Of a stretch of 64,000 nucleotides of DNA, positions 26,791-37,409 are shown in pieces. The stretch lies in assembly GCF_018729255.1 (NCBI RefSeq), contig NZ_CP076061.1, positions 2,170,001 through 2,234,000 on the forward strand, written 5' to 3'. Source of the DNA: Cupriavidus sp. EM10. Lineage in GTDB: Bacteria > Pseudomonadota > Gammaproteobacteria > Burkholderiales > Burkholderiaceae. A model generated the notes under the pieces. That model ran no database searches. It saw only the letters and a program-made list of their open reading frames with translations, and was not told the origin of the DNA. Both the position numbers and the translations under genes were made by a program. Position 1 is the stretch's first letter; every line of letters begins with the position of its first letter.

Positions 26791-27005
26791 TGTGCTGCGA
26801 GCGCCGCTCCAGCTTCTTATTTCCGAAATATTTCATCGCCAGAATGTCATCTCGCTGGCCGGCTGAACAAGTTGGGAACGCATATGTGACCGGAGGGGTC
26901 ACCGCGGGCCGGCATCGCTCACGCGTCATTCTTTCTTCCACGGTAGCCCTGCAGAGGCGCCGGGATGGACAGCGGAGCGTATTGATGTAAAGCACGCGGG
27001 GTATG

Positions 27006-27036
27006 GAGCCGTCTGTCAGGACGGCTCTATTTCTTT
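27006..27036 (+). terminator. plus-strand intrinsic terminator in non-coding DNA
   Basis: Perfect stem GAGCCGTC/GACGGCTC (27006-27013, 27020-27027), loop TGTCAG, then TATTTCTTT. No credible plus-strand gene precedes it after the porin, which has its own hairpin 700 bases earlier. It may end a small RNA begun between about 26790 and 27000. Confidence 0.6.
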
Positions 27037-27149
27037 CTGCACCCCCGCCAACGCTGTCTCCACTCTGCTCTCTGTTTTCCCCGGCTGTACTCGCCTGTCC
27101 TTTTCCCCCTTTCGCCACGCCATGCTGCAGGCCTCTTCATGCGCCAGCA

Positions 27150-27400
27150 CGCTCTGATATTGATTCTCCTCAATATCGAATGTAGGAATTTAGACGAATA
27201 GCCATTGATTATTTTTCGAATTCAAAATTAATCAAATCGCGATAGATTTCGATTGAGCTGGTTAATCGGGCCAATTGAAACAATTGAATTTTCGAAAAAT
27301 CGATGTCCACGTAGAGTGCAAAACACTTCCCGGCGATCACGAAGGCGATCCTATTTCGAGATAGGAGAATCTTTAAATAATCTGACCGGGCAGTACGCGA
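27150..27400. other. AT-rich regulatory region upstream of the catalase-peroxidase gene
   Basis: This stretch is far richer in A and T than the surrounding DNA. It holds several palindromes: TTGATTA/TAATCAA (27205-27211 and 27229-27235), TTTTCGAAAA (27289-27298) and the direct pair CAATTG at 27271 and 27281. No gene is supported between 26710 and 27587. The region is probably the katG promoter and may be of foreign origin. Confidence 0.55.
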
Positions 27401-27545
27401 GAAACGCCAATCGCCGTGTCACCCGCAACCCTGGGGTCGCGCGTGGCTTGGCGCGCAGCCGGCTGTATGGGCATCCCCAGCAGATGGCCGAAGTCCATAC
27501 CAGATCGATTGATATCCCCATCTGCAATTCAATTCATTTGCATGA

Positions 27546-29816
<2,271 letters not shown>

Positions 29817-29829
29817 TCCCCGGTCGGAA

Positions 29830-29864
29830 GGGCCCGATTCGACTAAACCGGGCGAATCGGGCCC
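29830..29864 (+). terminator. hairpin after katG
   Basis: Perfect 12-base stem GGGCCCGATTCG/CGAATCGGGCCC (29830-29841, 29853-29864), 14 bases after the katG stop. There is no clear T run, so it may stabilise the 3' end rather than terminate by itself. Confidence 0.6.
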
Positions 29865-29916
29865 CGATATCTATACTGGCCTTGTCGCGTGCACGCCGCA
29901 CGCGGGGGAGCCAGCC

Positions 29917-30072
29917 ATGACACTGAGCCGAGTTGCCATTCTCCTGCTGCTGCCGGTCAGCCTTGCCGGCTGCGTATCGATCAGCAGCAGTGATCCCAAT
30001 CCGCCGCAATCGTCCACTGTTGTGACGCCCGCCGGCAGTGCCACCACGGTCTGCAGCCCAGCGCCCTGCTAG
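29917..30072 (+). CDS. small lipoprotein of unknown function
   Basis: 51 residues from the ATG at 29917, with GGGGGAG just upstream. A lipoprotein signal is clear (LSRVAILLLLPVSLAGC), and a short Ser/Pro/Thr-rich mature peptide ends in TVCSPAPC. Its stop codon overlaps the stop of the convergent DUF2459 gene (CTAG shared). No family is recognised. Confidence 0.6.
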   Translation: MTLSRVAILLLLPVSLAGCVSISSSDPNPPQSSTVVTPAGSATTVCSPAPC

Positions 30073-30737
30073 GGAGCGGGGCTGCCCTGCTTCTCCCGCA
30101 CCTCCTGTATTTCCCGCACCTGCCTCATGACGCCCTCGGCGAACAGCACCGGGCCGTGCATGGGGATGCCCGCTTCACGCAGGGCTTCGGCCGTCCACGT
30201 ATTGCAGGTATGGAAGCCGTTGTAGCGCGGCGTCGCCCCAAAATAGAGGCCGCCGGGGTAGGGGCCATTGCCCAGGCCGACGGGCTCGCCGGCGTCGTTT
30301 TCCTGGACCGTCCGGTTCAGGAACGCGCGTAGCCGCCCGATACCGGCTTCATCCAGATGCAGATCCACCACATTTTCCGCGCCGAACGCGGCGGCCGGCG
30401 TGTCGCGCAGGATGGTCAGCAGGATCGCGCCATCGCCCGGCAGCAGCGCCGACAGCAGCGTCATCGGGCCGCGCTCGCGGCTGATCAGGTAGTGGCGGTC
30501 GCCAAAGCCGAAGCACAGGAAGGCGGAGCCGTCGTACCCCCGCGCCAGGCGCAGGAGCCGCGCGTCGGCGTCGACCGTGCGGATGCAGATGTCGGTGTGC
30601 CAGTCGCGTTCGACCACCGAGATGGCAGTGACGGGTGGCGCTGCCACCGCCGCTGGTGTCGCGGCACAGCCGCCCATGGCCAGCGTGGCCAGGTTCATGG
30701 CCGCTCCGATCAGGGCGATGCGCAGGCGTCCCGGCAT
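30069..30737 (-). CDS. DUF2459-family lipoprotein (TIGR02117-like)
   Basis: 222 residues from the ATG at 30737; an in-frame ATG at 30770 is possible. A lipoprotein-like signal ends LAMGGCAAT. The body has the family stretches ERDWHTDICI, FLCFGFGDRHYL, GLYFGATPRYNGFHTCNTWTAEAL in part, and a conserved Cys near NTWT. The family often sits near urease genes in other bacteria, but none is in this window. Function unknown. Confidence 0.75.
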   Translation of the reverse strand: MPGRLRIALIGAAMNLATLAMGGCAATPAAVAAPPVTAISVVERDWHTDICIRTVDADARLLRLARGYDGSAFLCFGFGDRHYLISRERGPMTLLSALLPGDGAILLTILRDTPAAAFGAENVVDLHLDEAGIGRLRAFLNRTVQENDAGEPVGLGNGPYPGGLYFGATPRYNGFHTCNTWTAEALREAGIPMHGPVLFAEGVMRQVREIQEVREKQGSPAP

Positions 30738-30739
30738 GG

Positions 30740-30868
30740 TCAAATGGCGATGCGTGTGCGCATGCCCCATTTGTCGAAGTGGGGCGCGAAGTCGTCCAGC
30801 GTCAGCAGGCCCATGCAGGGCATCGCGCCGCGCGCCAGCAGCGTGCCGTGAGTCAGGTAAAGATTCAC
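30740..30868 (-). CDS. possible 42-residue protein downstream of chrA
   Basis: A GTG-started frame reading MNLYLTHGTLLARG...DDFAPHFDKWGMRTRIAI. It lies between chrA and the DUF2459 gene, with 28 and 2 bases of spacing. The compact arrangement and non-random composition favour a real gene, but there is no motif and only a modest ribosome site, so it stays tentative. Confidence 0.3.
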   Translation of the reverse strand: MNLYLTHGTLLARGAMPCMGLLTLDDFAPHFDKWGMRTRIAI

Positions 30869-30896
30869 GTGGTCGTTCCGGTGGTCGATCCTGTTC

Positions 30897-32087
30897 CTAT
30901 GCGATGCCCGCCGCCTGCAGGCCCCATCCCGCCAGCGCACAAGCCAGCACCACGGCCCAGGGCGGCACGCGCCAGACGGCGAGCGCAGCCAGCCCCAGCA
31001 GCGCCAGTGCGAAGTCCGCCGGGCTCAGCACGGCGCTGGTCCAGACCGGATGATAAAGGGCCGCCAGCAGCAGACCCACCACGGCGGCGTTGACACCCGC
31101 CAGCGCTGCACGCATGGCGCCATGCCGGCGCAGGCGCTCCCAGAAGGGCAGGGTGCCAAAGACCAGCAGGAACGATGGCGCGAAGATGGCCACCACCCCG
31201 AGCGCACCGCCGGCCCAGCCGTTGGGCGCCTGGGTCCCGGCGGCGCCCAGGAAGGCGGCAAACGTGAAGAGCGGGCCCGGTACGGCCTGAGCGGCGCCGT
31301 AGCCGGCCAGGAAGGTGTCGGTGTCGACCCAGCCCGGCGGCACCATGGCGGTCTGCAGCAGGGGCAGCACGACATGGCCGCCGCCAAAGACCAGGGCGCC
31401 GGCCCGGTAGAAGGCATCGAACAGGGCCACCGCGTGATCGCCGGACGCCTGCGCGGCAAACGGCAATCCCACCAGCAGGACGAAGAAGGCGCACAGGCAC
31501 AACAGCGCCACGCCATGGCCGACGGGCACGGACAGCGGTTCGTGCGGCACGGCCGCGCCCCCGCGGAACCGGCGCGCGCCGATCAGGCCGGCGAGTAACA
31601 TCACGCCCAGCTGGCAGGCCGGCGATGGCGCCAGGCTGACCGCCACGGCCGCCAGCGCCATCAGCGTGATGCGCGGGGCGTCGGGGCACAGCGACCGGGC
31701 CATCGCCCAGACCGCCTGCGCCACCACGGCCACCGCCGCCACCTTGAGGCCATGCAGTGCTCCGGCCGGGATCAGGCTGCCGTAGCGCGACAGCCCCAGC
31801 GCAAACACGATCAGCGCCACGGCGGATGGCAGCGTGAAGCCGATCCATGCCGCCAGCGCGCCAGGCAAGCCGGCACGCGACAGGCCCACCACCATCCCGA
31901 CCTGGCTGCTGGCCGGGCCGGGCAGGAACTGGCACAGCGCAACGATATCGGCATAGGCCTGTTCGCTGAACCAGCGGCGCCGCGCCACGAACGCATCGCG
32001 GAAATACCCCAGGTGTGCCACCGGGCCGCCGAACGACGTCAGGCCCAGGCGCAGGAACACCACAAAGACCTCCCAGGCGGGAATCAT
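30897..32087 (-). CDS. chrA: chromate transporter, full-length two-domain ChrA
   Basis: 396 residues. Both CHR halves are present: FLRLGLTSFGGPVAHLGYFRDAFV and CQFLPGPASSQVG in the first, FYRAGALVFGGGHVVLPLL and GAAQAVPGPLFTFAAFLG in the second. ChrA exports chromate from the cytosol and gives resistance. Its ATG overlaps the stop of the sensor kinase gene by four bases, so it is translationally coupled to a two-component system. That is unusual, because most chrA genes are linked to chrB. Confidence 0.93.
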   Translation of the reverse strand: MIPAWEVFVVFLRLGLTSFGGPVAHLGYFRDAFVARRRWFSEQAYADIVALCQFLPGPASSQVGMVVGLSRAGLPGALAAWIGFTLPSAVALIVFALGLSRYGSLIPAGALHGLKVAAVAVVAQAVWAMARSLCPDAPRITLMALAAVAVSLAPSPACQLGVMLLAGLIGARRFRGGAAVPHEPLSVPVGHGVALLCLCAFFVLLVGLPFAAQASGDHAVALFDAFYRAGALVFGGGHVVLPLLQTAMVPPGWVDTDTFLAGYGAAQAVPGPLFTFAAFLGAAGTQAPNGWAGGALGVVAIFAPSFLLVFGTLPFWERLRRHGAMRAALAGVNAAVVGLLLAALYHPVWTSAVLSPADFALALLGLAALAVWRVPPWAVVLACALAGWGLQAAGIA

Positions 32088-33469
32088 GCGCGGTCTGTCC
32101 CGGGGTCGTGGGTGCGGATGGTAGCCACCAGCCCGGAGCCTTCCGCAGCCGGCCGGTTGGCCAGATCGATGGACAGCCCGTGCAGCTCGGCAATGCGCCG
32201 CGCGATGGAGATGCCCAGCCCGGTGCCCTGCTCGTGCTGCGATCCGCCCCGGAAGAAGCGGCTGCCCAGCCGCGCCAGCTGGTCGGGCTGCACGCCGGGG
32301 CCGTGGTCGGCCACCACGATACGGTCGGGGGCAAAGGCCAGCGTGACGGTGGACCCGGCCGGGCTGTAGCGCAGCGCGTTGTCCATCAGGTTGCGCAGCA
32401 TGGTGCCAAGCAGCGTGGGGTCGCCGCATACGTCGATGGGTGCGGCGCCCTGGCCGGGCCACTGGATCTCCATGTCGACATGGCGGCGTTCGGACAGCAG
32501 CAGGCAGTCGGACAGCACTTGCTGCGAGACATCGTGCCAGTTCACCGCGCTGCGCGACGGCGGGGCGTTTTCGTCCTCCAGGCGGCTCATGGTCAGCAAC
32601 TGCGATACCAGATGGCCCAGGCGGTCGATGCCGGCTTCCACGTTGACGGCGGCCTGCGCACGCTCGGCCGGGTCTGCCGAGCGCCGGGCGACATCCCACT
32701 GCGCCTTGAGTGCGGCCAGCGGCGTGCGCATTTCGTGCGCGGCATCGGCGGTCAGCCGGCGTTCGTGTTCGAGCAGGGCGGATACGCGGTCCAGCAGCCG
32801 GTTCATGGCGTGGACCAGCGGCGCCAGTTCGGGCGGCGCGTCGTGCAGCGAGATCGGCGTGGGGTCTCCGGGCGCCCGGGCGGCGATGGTCTGCGAGAGC
32901 GCCAGCATCGGATGCAGCATCCGGCGGATGCCCCACACCAGCAGGGTGGTCAGCAGCGGCAGGCCCACCACCCAGGGCAGCACCTGCGCCTGCAGGTACG
33001 ACCACACCAGTTCCTCGCGCTCGGCCATGATCTGGCCCACGCAGACCCGCCAGCCCGCCACCGGCTCTTCCAGGTAATAAAGCCGCCACGGCACCCCGTC
33101 GATCTGCCGGTCGGTGAAGCCGCGCACGCCGGGCAGGCGGGGCAGGCGGTCGCCATCGGGGTCGATGTGAAAGGGCTGGCCGCTGCCGCGCCAGGTGGCA
33201 ATCGCAATGTCGCCCAGCCCGGCGGCGCCAAGGTCGCCAAGGTCGGTATCGCCCGGCACCATGCCGTCGGGCTGCTGCGGGGCGGGCGCCGCGCTCACGT
33301 TGATCAGCGGCAGCACCGCCTGCATCTGCTGTGCCATGCGCACCATGGCGGTGTCATAGAACTCGTTGATCTCCATGCGGGCGTTCAGGAAGATCATGAC
33401 GCTGGTGAGTACCCAGGCAAACGCCACCGACGCCAGCGCGACCAGGATCAGCCGCCGCTGCAGCGTCAT
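32084..33469 (-). CDS. sensor histidine kinase (QseC/PmrB class)
   Basis: 461 residues. Membrane helices near 8-28 and 165-185 flank a periplasmic region of about 140 residues. A HAMP-like linker follows. The HisKA box is [17 protein letters not shown] (His about 246), and the HATPase domain has [16 protein letters not shown] and [17 protein letters not shown]. The gene overlaps the response regulator gene upstream (ATGA) and chrA downstream. The class includes QseC and PmrB, which sense metals or cationic peptides. Confidence 0.92.
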   Translation of the reverse strand: MTLQRRLILVALASVAFAWVLTSVMIFLNARMEINEFYDTAMVRMAQQMQAVLPLINVSAAPAPQQPDGMVPGDTDLGDLGAAGLGDIAIATWRGSGQPFHIDPDGDRLPRLPGVRGFTDRQIDGVPWRLYYLEEPVAGWRVCVGQIMAEREELVWSYLQAQVLPWVVGLPLLTTLLVWGIRRMLHPMLALSQTIAARAPGDPTPISLHDAPPELAPLVHAMNRLLDRVSALLEHERRLTADAAHEMRTPLAALKAQWDVARRSADPAERAQAAVNVEAGIDRLGHLVSQLLTMSRLEDENAPPSRSAVNWHDVSQQVLSDCLLLSERRHVDMEIQWPGQGAAPIDVCGDPTLLGTMLRNLMDNALRYSPAGSTVTLAFAPDRIVVADHGPGVQPDQLARLGSRFFRGGSQHEQGTGLGISIARRIAELHGLSIDLANRPAAEGSGLVATIRTHDPGTDRA

Positions 33470-34184
33470 GCATCGTCCCCGTTGTTGCCGGGGTTGCCGC
33501 TGTCGGGCGGCAGGGATTCCAGCGCGTCCAGTGTGCCAAGCGTGTAGCCGGCGCCGCGCAGCGTGCGCACGATGCCGGGATGGATCTTGCGCCGCAGATG
33601 GTGGATATGCACTTCGAGCGTGTTGCTCTCGGAACCCTTTCCCACTCGTAGAGCTTGTCGCGCAGGAATTCGCGCGTGAGCACGCGGTTGGGATGGGCCA
33701 GCAGCAGTTCCAGCAGCATCGATTCGCGGCTGGTCAGGTCCACGGACTTGCCGCGCCAGACGGCCAGCCGGGCGGCCGGGTGGTATTCCAGCGGGCCATG
33801 GCGCCAGACCGGCTCTGGCATGCCGGCCGTCCGGCGCGTGACGGCACGCAGGCGGGCGGCCAGTTCGTCGAGGTCAACGGGTTTGATCAGATAGTCGTCG
33901 GCGCCGGCGTCCAGGCCGCCGATGCGGCTTTGCACGGCGTCGCGGGCCGTCAGTACCACCACCGGCGTCTGGCGCCCCTGGGTGCGCCAGCGCGACAGCA
34001 GTGTCACGCCGTCCTGGTCGGGCAGGCCCAGGTCCAGCAGCACCGCGTCGTAGTGCATGGCCGAGACGGCGCGGTCGGCGTCGGCCCCGGTGCGGAACCA
34101 GTCCACGGCGTGCCCCATGAGCTTCAGGCCGCGTTGCATGCCATCGCCCAGCATGGGGTCGTCTTCAACGATAAGAATTCTCAT
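33466..34184 (-). CDS. OmpR-family response regulator (QseB/PmrA class), single-base frameshift
   Basis: From the ATG at 34184. The receiver domain has [10 protein letters not shown], the phospho-acceptor Asp in [18 protein letters not shown] and [10 protein letters not shown]. The winged-helix domain runs on from [13 protein letters not shown]. The frame breaks at the TTT at 33638-33640 (plus strand). Restoring one base gives [22 protein letters not shown] and a 239-residue protein whose TGA overlaps the kinase start. I regard the break as a likely sequencing error. Divergent transcription from arnT and a PmrA-like box in between suggest that it controls the arnT side too. Confidence 0.87.
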
Positions 34185-34287
34185 GAGCGAACTGCTTGAA
34201 ACGGCTGTTTGTAGGTATCGATTGAAACGGGACGCATGGTGCACTTTGTGCCGCCCAAGCGTAGCATCGTGCCGATTCAGGTGCACG

Positions 34288-34304
34288 CTTAATCTGAAGT
34301 TAAG
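34288..34304 (+). promoter_or_regulatory. PmrA/OmpR-type direct-repeat box
   Basis: CTTAAT-CTGAA-GTTAAG: two six-base half-sites with an 11-base period, close to the PmrA box pattern (YTTAAK, five bases, YTTAAK). It sits in the divergent promoter region between the response regulator gene (start 34184) and arnT (start about 34404). Confidence 0.6.
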
Positions 34305-34403
34305 GCAGTTTCCCTAATCTGCGCGCTCGGTTCATCCACATCAACGCGCGTGCCAGACCCAAGGGGTACAAGCGCAACTTACGCAGGCCTTTTCGGATCG
34401 GAC

Positions 34404-36175
34404 ATGCGCCCTCCCTCTAGCAAGCAACGCATCACGCACGATGCGGCTGACCGCGCCCGGCTGGCATCGCTGCCGGTGCGCGTGGGCGCCTGGCGTCTGT
34501 CCGCCGTGGCCGGCTGGACGGTGCTGTTTGTCGCGGTGGCGCTGCTGGTATGGTTCGGCACCCTGGGATTGCGCCATCTGGTGGGCCCGGACGAAGGCCG
34601 CTACGCGGAAATCTCGCGCGAGATGCTGGCCACGGGCGACTGGGTCACCATCCGCTACAACGCCCTCAAGTACTTCGAGAAGCCGCCATTTCACATGTGG
34701 TCCACCGCCGCCACCTACGCGCTGTTCGGCGTGGGCGAATGGCAGGCGCGCCTGACCGTGGCGCTGGCAGGCCTGCTGGGCATCGGCATGTCGATGCTGG
34801 CTACCTGGCGCTGGTTCGGCCCCCGTGCCGCCGCGTTCGCCGGCCTGGCGCTGCTGGCGGCGCCGATGTGGAGCGTGGCCGCGCATTTCAATACGCTGGA
34901 CATGACGCTGGCCGGCGTGATGTCGTGCATCCTGGGCTGCATGCTGGTGGCCCAGCATCCCGACGCCTCCCGGGCCAGCCGACGGGGCTGGATGGTGGCC
35001 TGCTGGGCCGCGATGGGCGTGGCCATCCTGACCAAGGGGCTGGTTGGCATCGCGCTGCCGGGGCTGGTGCTGGTGGTCTATACGCTGATTACGCGCGACT
35101 GGGGTTTGTGGCGCAGGCTGCACCTGACGGCGGGCGCGGTGATCATGCTGGTCATCGTCATGCCGTGGTTCTACCTGGTGGCCCAGCGCAATCCCGAATT
35201 CCTGAATTTCTTCTTTATCCACGAGCACTGGCAGCGCTATACGTCAGGCGTGCATGCGCGCGGCGGGCCGATTGTCTATTTCGTGCCGCTGGTGCTGGCC
35301 GGCTTCCTGCCCTGGGCGGGCCTGTTCCCCCGGCTGTGGAAGGCCATGCGCGGCGCGGCCCCGGCAGGGATTCCGGCGCGGGCGTGCGTTTCCGGCCGGC
35401 GCTGATGGCGGGCGTCTGGGCCATCGCCATCTTCGTATTCTTCAGCCTGTCGCGGTCCAAGCTGCCCGGCTACATCGTGCCGGTGTTCCCGGCGCTGGGC
35501 ATTCTGGCTGGCGTGGCGCTGGATCGCATGGATGCCCGGGCCTGGGGCCGCCAGTTGCAGGCCATGGCCATCGTCGCCATCTGCGGGCTGCTGGCCAGCC
35601 CGATCGTGGCCACGCTCAACGCCAATCACACGCCCAACACCTTCTACCGCGCCTATGCCGTGTGGGTGGCGGTTGCCTTCGTGGTGATGCTGCTGGCGGT
35701 CATGGCGGCGCGCGTGCTGCTGCGGCGCCATGGCGTGCTGCCCAGCGTGGCCGTCTATGCACTGGGCATGTACATGGGATTCACCGCCGCGCTGCTGGGC
35801 CACGAGACGGTGGGCGGCCCCGCGTCGGGTGCCGACCTGGTGCCGCAGATCAGTCAGAGACTGACGCCGGGTATGAAGCTGTACGGCGTCAACATGCTCG
35901 ACCACACGCTGCCGTTCTACCTTGGCCATCCGCTGACGATGGTGGGGCCGGCCGATGAACTGACGTTTGGCACCACGATGGAACCGCAGCGCTGGGTGCC
36001 CGACCTGGCGACCTTCGAGACAATCTGGCGACAGGGCGAGCCCGCCATGGCGGTGATGTCGCCCCAGACCTACCTGGAACTGTCGCCCAGCATCCCGCTC
36101 TATGTCGTGGCGCGCGACTGGCGCCGCGTGGTGGTCACCAACGTCCCGGGCCCGGCGCCGTTGCAGAAGCGCTAG
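34404..36175 (+). CDS. arnT: ArnT-like lipid A 4-amino-4-deoxy-L-arabinose transferase (GT83), single-base frameshift
   Basis: An integral-membrane glycosyltransferase of about 590 residues after correction. The acidic motif GPDEGRYAEISREML and FEKPPFHMW in the first periplasmic loop are typical of ArnT, and about a dozen helices follow. ArnT moves Ara4N from undecaprenyl phosphate to lipid A, giving polymyxin resistance. The frame breaks at the GGG at 35367-35369; one extra G joins RGAAPAGDSGAGVRF and restores the rest. The start at 34404 is the ATG nearest the conserved region; 34350 is an alternative. Other arn genes are missing nearby except the UDP-sugar enzyme downstream. Confidence 0.86.
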
Positions 36176-36197
36176 GCCTGTCCCGAACTACCCGTTT

Positions 36198-36223
36198 GGG
36201 CCGACATCGCGCGGCCCTTTTTT
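36198..36223 (+). terminator. intrinsic terminator between arnT and the UDP-sugar synthase gene
   Basis: GGGCCG/CGGCCC stem (36198-36203, 36212-36217) followed by six T. It lies 22 bases after arnT and 21 bases before the next start, so the two genes are probably separate or only partly co-transcribed. Confidence 0.7.
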
Positions 36224-36244
36224 CGTTTTGAAAGATCCCGATCC

Positions 36245-37303
36245 ATGCATCACAAGCGAGTCCTGATTCTTGGCGTCAACGGCTTCATCGGCCACCATCT
36301 GACGCGCCGCATCCTGGAAACCACGCAGTGGGAGGTCTACGGCATGGATATGTCGTCGGACCGCCTGGGCGACCTGGTGAACCATCCGCGCATGCACTTC
36401 TCCGAAGGTGACATCACCATCAACAAGGAGTGGGTGGAGTACAACATCCGCAAGTGCGACGTGATCCTGCCGCTGGTGGCCATCGCCACGCCGGCCACCT
36501 ACGTGCGCAACCCGCTGCGCGTGTTCGAGCTGGACTTCGAGGCCAACCTGCCGATCGTGCGCAGCGCCGTGAAGTACGGCAAGCACCTGGTGTTCCCGTC
36601 GACCTCCGAGGTCTACGGCATGTGCGCCGACGACGAATTCGACCCCGAGGCGTCGCCGCTGATCTACGGCCCGATCAACAAGCCGCGCTGGATCTACGCC
36701 TGCTCCAAGCAGCTGATGGACCGCGTGATCCACGCCTACGGCATGGAGCAGGGCCTGAACTACACGCTGTTCCGCCCGTTCAACTGGATTGGCGCCGGCC
36801 TGGACTCGATCTTCGAGTCGAAGGAAGGATCGTCGCGCGTGGTGACGCAGTTCCTGGGTCACATCGTGCGCGGCGAGCCGATCAAGCTGGTCGACGGCGG
36901 CGCGCAGAAGCGGGCCTTTGCCGATATCTCGGACGGCATCTCGGCGCTGATGCAGATCATCGAGAACAAGGACGGCGTGGCCAGCGGCAAGATCTTCAAC
37001 ATCGGCAACCCGAAGAACATCCACTCGGTGCGCGAGCTGGCCGAGATGATGCTGAAGATGGCGGCCGACTACCCGGAGTACGCCGACGAAGCGCGCAAGA
37101 CGCAGATCGTCGAGACGTCGTCGGGCGAGTTCTACGGCAAGGGCTACCAGGACGTGCAGCACCGGGTGCCGAAGATCGACAACACGATCGAGGAACTGGG
37201 CTGGAAGCCCGAGGTGACGATGGAGCAGGCGCTGCGCCGCATCTTCGAGGCCTACCGCGACAAGGTGGTGGACGCGCGTACGCTGGTCGACAGCAACAAC
37301 TGA
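36245..37303 (+). CDS. ArnA-dehydrogenase-like UDP-4-keto-pentose/UDP-xylose synthase
   Basis: 352 residues, a short-chain-type NAD enzyme. The Rossmann motif is GVNGFIGHHL, the active-site Thr/Ser is in PSTSEVYG, the Tyr-Lys pair in WIYACSKQLMDR, and LFRPFNWIGAGLD follows. It matches the C-terminal half of ArnA, which oxidatively decarboxylates UDP-glucuronate, without the formyltransferase half. In Ralstonia solanacearum a stand-alone homologue was described as a UDP-4-keto-pentose/UDP-xylose synthase. It probably supplies the Ara4N or a pentose route. The codon pattern is normal for the window. Confidence 0.88.
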   Translation: MHHKRVLILGVNGFIGHHLTRRILETTQWEVYGMDMSSDRLGDLVNHPRMHFSEGDITINKEWVEYNIRKCDVILPLVAIATPATYVRNPLRVFELDFEANLPIVRSAVKYGKHLVFPSTSEVYGMCADDEFDPEASPLIYGPINKPRWIYACSKQLMDRVIHAYGMEQGLNYTLFRPFNWIGAGLDSIFESKEGSSRVVTQFLGHIVRGEPIKLVDGGAQKRAFADISDGISALMQIIENKDGVASGKIFNIGNPKNIHSVRELAEMMLKMAADYPEYADEARKTQIVETSSGEFYGKGYQDVQHRVPKIDNTIEELGWKPEVTMEQALRRIFEAYRDKVVDARTLVDSNN

Positions 37304-37409
37304 GCGCTGTCGGAATCCGGCTGACGGCGGCGGCACGCCGACTGGGGGTAGACTAGGCGCCACGCGCGATCCGCGCGTGCGAGGTGTCAATCTTCGGGAC
37401 GCGCCCCCC

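Noticed and set aside
26738..27118. A 126-codon minus-strand frame in the katG upstream region
   Set aside because: The composition is patchy, no motif or ribosome site is seen, and it spans the orphan terminator and the inverted repeat. It is better read as non-coding DNA.
30069..30737. A urease cluster, suggested by the DUF2459 gene
   Set aside because: No ure genes are present within the window; the family name reflects context in other genomes only.
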